Shown: in pieces, positions 1-11,778 of the stretch
Numbering within the stretch: the first letter of the stretch is position 1
How the letters are laid out: the number at the start of each line of letters is the position of its first letter
Assembly (NCBI RefSeq): GCF_015832195.1
Contig: NC_052018.1
Span: 113,617,966 to 113,681,965 of the forward strand
From: Motacilla alba alba
Lineage: Eukaryota > Chordata > Aves > Passeriformes > Motacillidae
DNA: 64,000 nucleotides
Direction: 5' to 3'
Notes under the pieces: generated by a model
Databases searched by the model: none
What the model was told of the DNA's origin: nothing
The model's input: the letters and a program-made list of their open reading frames with translations, nothing else
Program-made: the position numbers and the translations under genes

Positions 1-258
1 GAAAGCTACATCCTTTACATTGCAGTCTTGTTTGTTTGCGGTGTATTTAGCATATGAAATATGTTGCTTGGGAGTCAAGGGGAGGGAACTGACTAGACTC
101 CCAAATATTAAAAGATTAAAAATAATTGTTTCTTTTAGACTGCTCAGATCAAAATAATAAAGAACAGCTGTAAATCTTAGTATTAGAAATGGAGCTTTCT
201 GTTGAATAATCATAGTTTGATGTGTCATGCTTTAAACCTGTATTTTCTTTTGGAGCAG
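1..258 (+). other. SLX4IP: SLX4IP intron, 3' part
   Basis: This is the downstream end of an intron whose 5' part lies outside the window. It ends in a short pyrimidine stretch and a CAG acceptor at 256-258. I see no exon or repeat in it. Confidence 0.8.
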
Positions 259-365
259 AAAGAAGAACTTTCTGGGACGTCTGAATATTTTACTGAAGCT
301 GCTGAGAACAAGGAGCCTAAGATTAGTCTGAGTGAACAAATAAAGCAAGACATCCTGAGAAAAAT
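259..365 (+). CDS. SLX4IP: SLX4IP penultimate coding exon
   Basis: The exon reads in frame from 259 (Lys-Glu-Glu-Leu-Ser) for 35 codons plus 2 nt and ends at a GTATGC donor (366-371). It contains a SEYF motif and ends with ILRK, resembling the stretch of human SLX4IP around DYF and the following LKE-IVKRT. The split Ile codon (AT|T) joins it to the next exon at 1848, giving ILRK-IVKRT. This exact junction, together with the resemblance, is the main support. The CAG acceptor at 256-258 keeps the frame. Upstream exons lie outside the window. Confidence 0.88.
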
Positions 366-1847
366 GTATGCCACTATTCTTTATAAGATTTTGAATTTAT
401 AATTGGTAAAATTTGGTTCGATAGAATCTAGCTTATGGAATAAAATTTTAAATAATATAAAATTTAAAATAATATAAACTACTTTACAAAAGATTGTTTA
501 AAATTACTGAAGGATTACTTCTGTAGTGTGGAAAGCACATAAAATGATTGGTTTTTTTTACAGCATGGAGAAAGCTATTACAACCCACACAGATGTCACA
601 CATAGCACTAGGCAGAGTCAAAACAGGCTGTTTTTCCTTGAATGAAGCTCTGAGCCAAAATAAATAAGTGATGCTTGAATTGGTTGAAAAACATTTCACA
701 GGTATTTTTTGTTGCTCATTTTGAGACTCTGGATCAATAGTCACAATTAAAGAGTATCCCTGGTGGAGTGGATCGGGAGGATGAGCTGATCAGCTGAACT
801 TGTCACTGCTCCATGTGGTACCAGGACTCCATCCCAACTTGTGGGAGATGCCAGCAGCCCCAAATCACCTGTGAAATCAGGGATTTGCTGTGAGCCCTGG
901 CAACTTTTCTTTTTAGCACTGTTGTCTCATCTGCGTTGTCTTTAGCAGTGAGATTAGCTTTGGAGGTATGCCAGCTCCACCTGTTTCGGATGAGCCCTCT
1001 TTGAGAGGAGTTAGATGCGCTGTCCTGGGAACTGCTGGGCAGCAAAACGTGGTCTCATCTTGGGGCCATCTCTAGCAACGTGTTTAGACTCCAAATGCAG
1101 CTTCAGGACTCGGCATAAAGTTCATCTTATGGGCTGTGTGAAATCCAGAGCCATAGGTAACGCGCTGCTGAGGAGTGTTTATGTACTGACACTCTGTCAG
1201 GTCCCTTGTGATCCCATTTTCCTGTGTAATTCCTTTCAGAATATCATCTACTTGTATTACCTAAGTCCTTGCCAGATGAATGGGCTTGATACTAGATGAG
1301 TAGTGGTTAACTTTAAAGCAGTGCTTTGAAATGTCCTGGGAAAAATTCCAGAGGAACATTCTAAAATAGAGATTAGGAGCTCTCACACAGAGGCACACTC
1401 ACTGCCTCTCCCGCCTGCCCCCTCTGTCCTGTAGATATGCATTATGCATGTGGATATATGGGAATGGTTTGCAATCATTTAGGCACTTAGGAAATGCTAT
1501 TTTATCTAGCCAGTTCAGAAAGGAATTCAATATACTTCTGCTCTGTTGACCTTTAACATCTGTAATGAATCCAGTTCTGCCTCTTGGAAAAGAGTGTGAA
1601 CTCGCTCCTTCATGGCTTAGTCATTAATAAATAGGGCTCTCCCCTAGCACAGTGGAAAATCAGATGGATAACGCTTGATATTATCCACACTAGACAAACA
1701 CTGCTGCTTGTCAAGATGATAGTCGGGGATTTTTTCCATGTTCAGAAAGAGGGTGGCCCAAGTGGTGTTTCAGAGTTGGAAAAACAGTAAATGGAGTCAG
1801 TGAAGGTACTTTTTTAATTTAAAAAACAAAATTCCTTTTTATTGCAG
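366..1847 (+). other. SLX4IP: Last SLX4IP intron
   Basis: A 1,482-bp intron bounded by GTATGC and a pyrimidine-rich TTTTTATTGCAG acceptor. Short open frames in it (for example 484-744 minus and 1015-1299 plus) show no recognisable protein. No repeat family was recognised. Confidence 0.85.
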
Positions 1848-2682
1848 TGTGAAGAGGACAAAACCAAGGAGAAGTAGTGCAAGCAAACCTCAAATCAGCA
1901 AGGACTCCAAGAAAGCGTATCCTGGCTGGGCAGACTCGCAGACAGAGAACAGAAAGAGCGACTGTGAGACTGCTCCCAGTGCTCGGTCTGCTGTGAGACG
2001 CAGGAGCCCAGGCCTGCTGAAGGACTGCACAAACACAGCTGAGAGCAGCTTGGGCCTTCCTGTGCTAGAGCAGAGAAGGGATGTTCATCAGAGACAGCCC
2101 GAAAAGGTTCACAGCCAGCGCAAAGCTCACTCTCTGGAGCGGTCAGAGGCGAGTCTGCTCAGTGAGAGCCCTCCTTGCAGCTCTGAGTCAGCGCTGCCAG
2201 CTCCTGAGCAAAGTCAGAGAGGGACCGGAGCACGGGCTCAGCTCGAGACCTGTGGTTCACAGGAAGAGTTGGAGCATTTCACCAAAGTGTCCTCTGAAGG
2301 GACTCCTTTAATGTCTGTCAGTACAGAAGTGAGTGAGTGTGATGATTATTGTTTGGGTCCATTCCTGGAGGAGAAGACACCTCTTAACTCCAGGTTGTTT
2401 TCAAAGCAAGATGTGACAGAGACTGTGGCTGACAAGAAGTCGTTGACTTTGAGAAAAAACCCCTCCTGGTCTCTTTTTGTGGGCAGCAGTGGAGTGCAGA
2501 CAAGCCAAAATGAGCTAAGCACAGCCCCTGAAGAGCTGCCTGCAGAGCCAACATCATGTCTAGAGCTGCACACCGTGTCTTCAGAGAAGCTTTCCCAAAA
2601 AAGAAAAAAAGAAGTGGAAAGTGGTCTCGGGAAGTTAAAACTGCGAAGGCTTAAGAAGTCAAAATCTGAAATACTGCCTTGA
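1848..2682 (+). CDS. SLX4IP: SLX4IP last coding exon and stop
   Basis: SLX4-interacting protein binds the SLX4 structure-specific nuclease scaffold and is linked to telomere maintenance and interstrand crosslink repair in the nucleus. This exon completes a split Ile codon, then reads 277 codons (VKRTKP...) to TGA at 2680-2682. It encodes the low-complexity C-terminal half: rich in Ser, Glu, Lys and Arg, with no folded domain that I recognise. It ends in a strongly basic patch (KRKKE, then LKLRRLKKSK) that could be a nuclear localisation signal. The human protein is about 408 residues with a similarly large last exon. The C-terminal half matches human only loosely, so identity rests on the IVKRT junction, the composition and the position next to JAG1. 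Confidence 0.88.
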
Positions 2683-2750
2683 TAGCATGGGTGGTCAGCC
2701 GAGGTTGTGCCTAAGCAGAGAGCAGGAAGCAATTCAAAATTATGGAAAAC

Positions 2751-2756
2751 AATAAA
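2751..2756 (+). promoter_or_regulatory. Candidate SLX4IP poly(A) signal
   Basis: AATAAA lies 69 nt after the stop codon. Two further AATAAA hexamers follow at 2829-2834 and 3628-3633, so the true 3' end may be further downstream and alternative polyadenylation is possible. Confidence 0.5.
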
Positions 2757-2839
2757 AATACAAAATCAAAATTAGAGAACACATTAAGAAAATTTAGTTA
2801 ACCAAGGATCTTAGTCATTTGGCACTGTAATAAAGGTAA

Positions 2840-3689
2840 TCCTTTTAAGTCTTTAGGAATTAGTCATGATTATTGCACAAGTCAGCATCATATTTATAGA
2901 AAGAAAAATCTCTTATAAAATATTTACTAAGCAAAATTTTAGATTTATACATCTTCAGTGCTATTAACAAGTCATATCAGCTGCTGACAGCAAAAGTTAA
3001 AAGTCCTTGTGTGATCTGTTAGCAGCTGCAGTTACTTGGTATCTTGCTTGTTTCTGAGCATGTAGTTTATTTTGGTTAAAAATTAACCCTTTCTCTATAT
3101 TAGAAAGTTCGTGGTTTACTCACATGATCTTTACAGCAGTAAAACAAATTAAGTTTATTTCAAATAACTCTTTAACCAGGATTAATAGCTGATGATTTGA
3201 GGCCCACTTTTTCAGAGAAGTTTCAAAATAACTATAGTTTCTGCTTGTGTAGTTTTGATATGAACATTTAGTTCTAGCCCATGTTGTGGATACAAGTCAT
3301 GCATTCAGTCTTGGGGAAAGAATGAAGATTTCTTTTATATATTTAGATTTATATATTTGCACCTGGATTGCAAACATTGTTCTTGGGTGAAGTTCCTCTA
3401 TAAACATGTCTACGCATCTTCATGGATACATGTTTCAAAATCAGGCCTTGCTTGTGTGCAAGGGCAACATGCTGGTTTTCATGTGGAAGTAATACCAGAG
3501 TTAAATCACATTTTAAGATAAATTTTAATTTCACAGTGCTTGTTCGTACTGCTTCTTAAATTTAAATGCTAATGAGCTAAGGAAATGTACCTTTTTTATT
3601 TCATGCTTATCTTTTTTAAATGTGTAGAATAAATGTATAAGCTGTTTCCTTTCATCATTCTCAAGCTCAGTGTGACCGCAGCCTCTGAG
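2840..3689. other. AT-rich intergenic DNA or extended SLX4IP 3' UTR
   Basis: This AT-rich stretch has no convincing coding potential. It may be transcribed as a long 3' UTR if the hexamer at 3628 is used. Confidence 0.5.
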
Positions 3690-4286
3690 GCAGCAGTGCC
3701 CTGGCAGCAGGAGAGCCAGCCATGTCCTTGGCATGCAGCAGGCCCCGGAGGGGACTGTCCCACTCTGCTCTGGCCCCAAGGGCTGGGGACGGCTGTGGGC
3801 ACTGGAATGTACAGAAGATACAAATGTGTTTGAGAACATCCAGAGGAGAGCGCGAGGATGGTGAAGGCCTTGAGGGGAAGCCCTGTGAGGAGCAGCGCTG
3901 GGTCTGTTCAGCCTGGAGAAGAGGAGACTGAGGGGAGACCTGATTGCAGCTACAGCTTCCTGGTGGGGGGAACAGGAGGGACAGGCACTGGTCTCTTCTG
4001 TGTGGTGACAGTGACAGCACCTGAGGGAATGGCCTGAAGTTGTGTCAGGGCAGGTTTAGCTTGGATATCAGGAAGAGGTTTTCCACCCAGAACCTGGCTG
4101 GGCACTGAGCAGGCTCCCCAGAGAAGTGGTCACTGCACCAAGCCTGGCAGAGCTCAGGAAGCATTTGAGCAACGCTCCCATGCACAGGTGGGATTGTTGG
4201 GGTGTCCTGTGCAGGGCCAGGAGCTGGACTTTGGTGATCCTTGGGAGGCCCTTCCAGCTCAGCATATTCTGTGCTCTGTGATTTTG
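3690..4286 (+). mobile_element. CR1 LINE, 5'-truncated copy
   Basis: The segment follows the 3' part of the avian CR1 consensus as I remember it. Successive landmarks are 'atccagaggagagc', 'gatggtgaaggccttga', 'gtctgttcagcctggagaag', 'gcttggatatcaggaag', 'ctccccagagaagtgg' and 'cccttccagctcagcat'. It ends in the degenerate tail 'attctgtgctctgtgat'. Orientation is plus, with the 3' end at about 4286. The reverse transcriptase frame is not intact, so it is a dead copy. Confidence 0.9.
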
Positions 4287-7200
4287 AGTGAAGTAATTTA
4301 GAAAAATCTCAGTGACATTTACTTACGACTGTGGATCTCCTCATTGAGGTTAAGGAGGTGATTCACATCCAGGAGCATTAGAGTTGGTGGTGTCACCCAG
4401 GTCTTGATGAGAGTTAGCTGCTCTGCAGCTGACAGCAGGACACTGCTGATTGTACAGCTTCCTCCTGCTGGAAGTGATTTCTGCTCTCTTGCTGCAAATG
4501 AAGAAGATTCTGCATGTGTCTGGAGGACATGTTCTCTTTTTTCTTTCAGCTCTTTGGGTGATGTTTCTCAGTGCTTTGCAGTCAGGTTGCAAATCCTTAC
4601 CCAGCTCCAGGCTCTGCTAAAAGGTCTTTCCCAGTACCAGCAAAACCAAGGCTGCAAAGAACCTGGTTTGGAGGACGAAGAGCCTGAGGTATGTTTGCTG
4701 TTGTCTTTCTTATGCACTGGAGATACTGGGCCAGGAAGGGAGTAAAAAGCACCTTTTTTGATGGACTTGAAAGAGGTATAGGGATATTTAATTAAGCATT
4801 TATCAGAAAAATGAGAGTAGTTAGAATAATTTGATACTTTATATTAAAGTCTTAGCATAGATAATTCAAGTATCAGAAACCAGAGGGCAACCACATATAG
4901 TTTTTATCACACCAGTTTTTATCACCACTGTTATTATGTGTATCTATATATATATATATGTATATGTGTATATATGTATTAACCTTATAATTACCATTTA
5001 GTTTTAATCTTGACTGAATAACATACCTGCCTGCACCCTTTCAAATGAAGGTCATACATTTAGAGGGGGCTTAGGTAGGTTAAACCATTGTCTGTGTGGG
5101 TAAGAACACTTGATTTTTTCCTTTAGGATATTTTGTTATGTTAGTTAAAATGCTGGTTTTATCTCTTCTCTGGTGCCTGGGAACATCTCCCTTTCAAAGC
5201 AGTGGTCATGCAACAGTGAGAGATGTAAGGTGATTGGGGGTGCTAGAGGCTGGAGAGTCAGAACAAAGCTGGGCTTTCTCACAAGTCCACAGTGGCATCA
5301 TTCCTTTTGTCCTTACTGTCTTGATAAGTTTCAGGCTCTTTGGAGCTGTGTATTTCTGAGCTTCGTTGTTATCAAAAGTTGGGTCTTGGATCCTCTCGGA
5401 AATGCAGCTGTGTAGGGAAAAGGCTTTGAATTCACAGCCATTTCTGGAGTTTGGAGGGTGTTCCTGCTCAAACCTCTGCTTTCTTTTGTCTGTGCAGCAG
5501 GACTTTTATACCAGCTTCTTTTGCAAACCTAGTGGTGCCTTGGGGGTGCTGGGACACCCAGGCCGTGTCCATGTCTCTCTCCTCTCTCTGCTTCAAGCCC
5601 AGGGTCACCTTCTCAGACTTTGCTTTTTTCTTTATCACCCATCCACCTGCACCCAGAGGACTGGCACAGGTGTGGTCTGACCTGCTCTAGAACCACAAAA
5701 CTGATTTCCTAAATCAGGTGTAGAGGGGAAAAAGGGAACTGGAAACCGAGCTGGAGTAAAATTAGCAGTTTGCAGGTCTTGGCTTTCTTTTTACCTAATT
5801 GCTTCTGAGCAGCACTAGCATACCTTTCTGTAGAAGTAAGGAATACTTGCAATCTGTTCTCTTCTGAAGCTGCCATTGAAGCACAGAAACAGTACCTTTG
5901 GTTTGTTTTTTATCCTAAACCAGCCAGCTTTGGTGGGTTATTATTTTTAATGAATCATCTGCTTCATTTGGTCTGTGTTTTTGCTGATAATGAAATAGTT
6001 GTTTCCTAGTGAAACCCTTTCTAATGTGTGCAGATGATCGTTTCCATTATTCTTTACATCAAAGCAGTTAAAAATATTTGTTTAGTGGACTTCTATGGTT
6101 AAACACATATCAAAAGCTAGACCAGTCTTTTACATAATCATTTATAAAGAGGAAGCAGCTCATGTGAATTCTCCCTTGCCCAGTGTTGGTTGGTAGGAAG
6201 GTTTTAAGCATCCCAAGGTTTTGTGGGTACTAAGCTTTGTGCTGGTTCTGGCGTTTCCTGCCAGGTAAGCACCCAGACCTCCCTTCCTACAGAAGGTTTT
6301 GACCAAGTGAGGTGTTAAGTAGCTTCTGAAGGCATTTCTTTGGTCAGTGTGAACTTCCTTCCCTCTCACTGCTCTGCATGTGGATTGCATTGGATGAATT
6401 GTAATTGGCATTTACATCATCATCTCATTGGCTATTGACTAGAAAATTGTTCCTTCCTAAAGAAAAAAAAAAAATGGAGCAAATATTTTTCTGTTTGCAG
6501 CTGGAATAATAAAGATGTGAAGTATAGACTCTCCCAGATTGCATGCTATGAGTAGTTATCTCCTTGGCTTTATCAGTACCCAGGGAAAGGTTCTCTATTC
6601 AAACAGGCTGCAGCAAACAGAGGCAATAAGCCTGAGCCTTTTTGCCAGCAGTGGGAAGTGTGGGTTGGCCTCAGAAATTAGCTTTAATAAAAGGCACTCC
6701 TCACTTCTTTGCTTTGTGCTTTTTTCTCCTTTAATAAACATCAACTCGCTGGCAGTAACCCGGGTGAAGGAGAAGATGTGGGCTGAGGGAACGGCCGCGC
6801 ACGGAGCCTTTCATCAGAGGATATCAAAGCACTCCAGCTGAACCTGGAGGGAGCTGGAAGTGCTCATTCTGACAGCTGGGGCAGCACTGAGGGAAGAGCT
6901 GCTTCCAAGGTATAGCAAACTGGTTAAGGTGCAGCAAATTCTTTCATCAACTCACACGAGTCCTTTCGTCCACCTGTCTCCCCAGATAATTAAAATTGAG
7001 CCTGGTAGTGCATGACCTCGTCCTTTCCAAGGTGGCAGTTAGGTGACATTTTTAGGTAGGGACTTTTTGGTTGTTTGGTGTTGCCTTATGCTGGGAAATC
7101 CTAATAGCTGTGGAAGTGATGGAGTGTCACAAGGCATTTCAGCTGTAACCTGGAATTTTTTCAGGAAATTAGCCACAACTGTCCTACCTTCTTTACATAC

Positions 7201-8566
7201 TTAAATTATTCCAGAGCTGGGAATCTGTTCCCGTGAGAGCTGACAGAGTACCTTTTGTAAAGGCCAGTTTCAGTGATTTGCTCCCATTCTGTCAAAGTTA
7301 AATCTTTTAGCACAGCAGTAGGAATTGGTACTCTAGCTCCATAACTGCCTTACTTGCTGGCATAATAATTATCTTTTTTATTTATGCATCAGATCTTTAA
7401 AGAAAAGTGTCTTGAGCTCTAATTCTAGAGCTGGGCATGCCCCTTTTTAATATTAACATGATCTCATAGTGCTAGAATGAAAGGAATAGATTTATTTCTC
7501 CACCCTGTAGGGAAACTGGTTGAAGCAATTTGCACATCACAGAAGGCGCTCGCTGGCAGATCTGGGCTGGGACTCCAGTCTGACGCCGTCTGATCCCGCG
7601 TGGCTCTGCTGCTGCCCGGTGCCAGGGAAGCGCTGCTGAACCATCCACAGCCTGCACCCCTCTCCTCCTCCGCCGCCCCAGAAACTGCACTTCAGCTTGC
7701 ACAGCTTTTTCACCGGGTTTTCCCTCTGCTGGGAGAAATCACTGACCTTGGCAAGCAAGCTCAGTGGGCACTGGCGAACAGTAACCACCATGGCCACTGC
7801 TGTCAATGCTGAAAAAAGAGGAAGCCAAAAAATTCTTAAATATACTCCAATATTCTTGCTTCCCTTAGAAGGGGCTGGGGAGGTTACGCAATCACTTCCA
7901 TCTTCTGGGGAGGAAAAGGCTGAATTTGGTACTTCCCTTGTCAGAACTTCTCATCTTGGCAGGCACTCCTAAACACCATGAAGGCTCTGCCTTGTGACTC
8001 CGCAGATGGCAGGGCAGCACCCTGGGCCTGAGATAGCTGGGAGGCAGGGCTGGATCCAGCCCGAGGGCTGGCAGATAAGGAGCAGAAGCAGGCAGTCTTC
8101 AAGGAGCAGCAGGGAGCATAACCCTGAACATTTCAGCTTGGCAGGGAGCTGATTAATAACATTAACTCTTGCTGTGCAGGTGTCAGCTGGTGTGAGAACA
8201 GGAGGTGTGTCTGTGCAAGGAAAATGGTTTCACCAGGGCACGGCTGGAGATGCAGTCCCACCTTTGGGCCCCGGCCTGGGTCACGTTCCCCTGGCCTGAG
8301 GGGCTCCAGCTGCCCTTGGCTCCTGCCAGCACTGCAGAGCGAGCCATTCCCGAGACTGGCATTCCCGGTGACATGAATGTATTGGTGTGAGGGCTGATGT
8401 AACTGCACCATCAGCACCTTTCCCAGGTACCTCTACGTAAGATGGGCCCTTTCCATGCGGAGGTGCAGGGCTTTGATGTGGCCGTGTTCAGCCAGGCTGA
8501 ACCAAACCCTGATGCAGCAGGTTCAATTAGCTGTAGGTAGAGCAAAGCTCAGAGTGCTAAGGAGAG
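4287..8566. other. Intergenic region between SLX4IP and JAG1
   Basis: No gene is recognised. Open frames here (for example 4404-4745, 5366-5680, 6539-6841, 7697-7972) are short, lack known domains and have no consistent splice structure. A TA-rich microsatellite sits at 4943-4980. Confidence 0.7.
4943..4980. repeat. (TA)n/(TATG)n microsatellite
   Basis: An imperfect alternating tract of TATATA and TATATG units. Confidence 0.9.
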
Positions 8567-8646
8567 CATTTCATTTCATTTCATTTCATTTCATTTCATT
8601 TCATTTCATTTCATTTCATTTCATTTCATTTCAATTCAATTCAATT
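8567..8646. repeat. Pentanucleotide microsatellite (CATTT)13 then (CAATT)3
   Basis: Thirteen perfect CATTT units at 8567-8631 run directly into three CAATT units at 8632-8646. The second motif differs by one T-to-A change, suggesting a variant unit that was itself amplified at the array edge. Confidence 0.97.
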
Positions 8647-8650
8647 CAAC

Positions 8651-10715
8651 TTCATTTCTTGCATGCTTAAATGGCAGCTCAGGAAGCACACACTTTTCAG
8701 TGCTTAGATGAAGAAGGTTCCAAAGAACAAACTTACACTAGCAGTGGGAAACTTCTCCTGACTAAACAGAATATATTTTCCCTGAGTAGAAGTGTTAACT
8801 GGCAAAGTATGATTTCCACAAGAATAAATGTGCCTTGGTATTCTAAGAGGGAAGCCCTAAAGTTCACGTTTCTATTTATTTTCATGGCAACGGAAACCAC
8901 TTCATGGACCAGCCCCCAGCTTGGTAGTGCATCTGGGCTTTGGGGGACTGTTCTTGTGCTACAGGCACCAGTGTAGGTTTTGGAGTTACCACTGAGATAG
9001 GAGGATTAATTAAAAATACCATTATGGCAATGGTGTAGAATTTTCTGACTGCCCCCTGTACAACTTGCATGATTCTAATTTTCTAACACCGTGGGATAGT
9101 GACAAAGTGAGGAAAACCCACGGAGAGAAGCAGGGTGTGTGTGGAGGAGCTCTGCAGTAGCAAAACCTCTGCATGGAGCACAGGAAAGGCTGGAAGTTAA
9201 TGAATGAACCCTGAGCTCAGGGCTTTGACATGTTTTGAAGCTTGAGGAACCCAGGTTTTGCTTTCACTGAGTCTTCAGAGACCTAAACAGCTTTGTCACT
9301 ACATGTACACATTGTTAAATGATTAAGTCTGTAAATAGAAATGGCCTCAGTAGGTTTTCTAGAAGCCTGACAACTATATGTTCTCAGAAATAGCAAATGC
9401 CCTATTTTATTTATTTTTTTGGTTAATAGAAGGCAGACTCCTACAATTCCCCACAAATTCAGGTATGTTTAAGCCCTTTGGAAGTGGGGCTCATGTTTCT
9501 GTATCCTTGAATTTGAGACCCATGTGAACAGCAGACAGTGGGAAGATGGTTAATTCAACATTAAAAGTACAGGAAAGCAGTCAGGGAATAGCCCATCTTT
9601 GCCCTTTGGAGGCAGGTGGAAGATTCCATTATCTTTAAGCAGTTTTTTTGGACACGACGTGTTTGCTTTATTGCAGATTTAGAAGTCAGGGAACAAAGGG
9701 AAATAAATACTCGTGGGATTTGTTTGATGAGGAATTATTGAAGTGGTCAGCTGAAGCTAATGGTGTTGACTTCTCCTTCAGGAGGCAGTAAATTAAACAG
9801 GCTCCAGCACCTGCCCTGTGTGGTGAGTGTGAAGAGTAAAAGCAGCACCCAGCCAAAGTACAGTAGCCACAATGGAAATCTTCTAAAGTGAGTGCAAAAT
9901 AAAAAGTAACACTAAGTAGATTTTATCAATTTTTTTTTTTGACAGCTGTAAAAAAAGTACAGAAGTATTTCTCACTCTCAGGTTTTGTTAGCGTTCAGTG
10001 TATTCATATCGCAGCAATCTGTATATAAAATACCTGTTTATTATTACAAACAAATACAGATGCAAAGGCCTAGCCTTGCAGCAGGTTGGTTTAACTATTT
10101 TTCAGTGAACTTGTTACACAGTTAATTGTTCCTTCAGCTTCGCAGCAGCCCCGTAGCAGAACAGTTTTGCAGCTTCATCAGAACATGGTAAAACCAGAGC
10201 AGACCCTGAGCCAGCCAGCCCCTGCCCATAGGTGGGAGGGGCAGCGTTAGTTCAGCATTCAAAGCCGTCGTGTTGAATACTTTCAGAGTTGGTTTTATGC
10301 TTTACAAAGCGCTTTTTGCCCATTAGAAATCAGCATCATCTATGGATCCCTTCCCATCCAGGTCAGCACTTTGGATCTTGCCTAGCTACTTAGATTTGGT
10401 TCCTATCTGGGGGCAGCTCATTGGCCCGTGCAGGGTAAACTCGTTGCACAGGTGCAGCCACACAACCCTCTCTCAGAACACCGAGGGACTTTGGCCAAGA
10501 GGCAGTGAGAACAAGGGACACGCTGCTTTCAAACCTCCCCAGTGCCACCGGGAGCCAGAGGGGAACGTGTAATCATCTAACAAAAAACTGCCTCCACCAA
10601 AGGCAGGGGCAGGTCCTGGAAACCTCCAGCAGCACCTGCCCCTGCTTTTGCACAACTGTCTGGCCGGGAGCACCTCCGAGCTCAATAATCTCCACGCTCT
10701 TTTATGTTTTCATAC
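8651..10715. other. Intergenic DNA just downstream of JAG1
   Basis: No gene, RNA gene or repeat family is recognised. Short open frames at 8671-8976 and 10342-10726 have no domains. Primary JAG1 transcription probably runs through this DNA before termination. Confidence 0.6.
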
Positions 10716-10745
10716 AAAAAATTTAATAAATATTACTTTTCAAGA

Positions 10746-10751
10746 TTTATT
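10746..10751 (-). promoter_or_regulatory. JAG1: JAG1 poly(A) signal AATAAA
   Basis: AATAAA read on the minus strand, about 1.48 kb after the stop. It is followed by T-rich sequence (ATTTATTAAATTTTTTG), typical of a downstream element. Cleavage is expected at about 10,716-10,736. Confidence 0.75.
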
Positions 10752-10912
10752 GCCAGGAACAACACATCAAAGATGCATTTTCATATAACACTAATATCAC
10801 AATACAAGGTATCTTCATGATCTCAATGGTTAACCACTGAGATGACTATGTTTATAAGCCTTTTGATCTTAAACATCGTAATAGCACTTTGATTTCCTCA
10901 CTTGTTAAGGCG

Positions 10913-10919
10913 GGCAGTG
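10913..10919 (-). promoter_or_regulatory. Candidate miR-34/449 seed match
   Basis: The minus strand carries CACTGCC, the 7-mer complementary to miR-34 nucleotides 2-8. JAG1 is a reported miR-34a target in mammals. The base after the seed match is C, so it is a 7mer-m8 site rather than an 8mer. Confidence 0.5.
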
Positions 10920-10965
10920 TAATCTATGGCAAACCTACACAGTGATCTTACTGGACATTCTACTG

Positions 10966-10973
10966 TTCAAGTA
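10966..10973 (-). promoter_or_regulatory. Candidate miR-26 8mer site
   Basis: The minus strand reads TACTTGAA, a full 8mer match to the miR-26 seed region, about 50 nt from the miR-34 match and near the 3' end of the UTR. Confidence 0.4.
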
Positions 10974-11606
10974 TTCAACAACTAGCTTATTAGAATACTC
11001 CCTAAATGCAGTAGATTACAAAAAAAGTCAAATCTACAAGTGGTTCAGTATTACATATTCATGGTGAGAAAAAAATAATTAGAATTTACAAAATAAGATT
11101 GCTGTGTTTCCAACTTCACACGCTAATTTGATATTTTTAATTACATGCAACCACTCACATTTCATCTACATAAAGTAATAGCTCAGTTTTGTTCCCTTAA
11201 ACTGCTTCTTAGCAGATTATCTGCCTGTCACTCGGTTTTCAAGTCTAAAGCAGCAAAAAAAAAATTTCTAGTCTAATTCTCTAAACTGCCTCAGTCAGTA
11301 CTTACAAATAGTCTTAAAGTGATACTATGGAAGGTGTTTCAAACGTTTGACATTGTACAAAAACCAGCATCAAGGAATGAAAGCCCATCCTATTAAAAAT
11401 AAACTATTTTAGAACACCTTAGTTTTGGCATATAGGCAACATGTAACAGGAAAATAAATTCAAAATAGAGAAGCCACGAGCTTACAATGCTATCAAAAAC
11501 CTTCAACTCTAAACACATACATATAAATAAAAAGGAATGATATTTTAAGGCTCTTGATTATTAAGTTAATAAATCAAATATACACAGTGATTAATAAAAA
11601 AAGAAT

Positions 11607-11614
11607 TATTTACA
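11607..11614 (-). promoter_or_regulatory. Candidate Pumilio response element
   Basis: The minus strand reads TGTAAATA, a perfect match to the PUF consensus UGUANAUA, in the 3' UTR. Confidence 0.45.
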
Positions 11615-11723
11615 TATCTATACAAACTTCTATTTTTGACACATTTTCCTCTTTAAATTCTTCATTTACCAGCAACTGCTGACAAGTTCCCCCCACCCGC
11701 CCCCAACAAAAATACAATAAAAA

Positions 11724-11732
11724 AATAAATAA
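11724..11732 (-). promoter_or_regulatory. AU-rich element nonamer
   Basis: The minus strand reads TTATTTATT, the core nonamer of AU-rich mRNA decay elements. Related ATTTA motifs cluster nearby, for example around 11,840-11,856. Confidence 0.45.
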
Positions 11733-11771
11733 TAAACTTATTTTTGATAGTTGCTGTGGTTCCGAGCTGCA

Positions 11772-11778
11772 AAGGCAC
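11772..11778 (-). promoter_or_regulatory. Candidate miR-124 seed match
   Basis: The minus strand reads GTGCCTT, complementary to miR-124 nucleotides 2-8. Jag1 has been reported as a miR-124 target in neural progenitors. It is a 7mer-m8 site. Confidence 0.4.
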
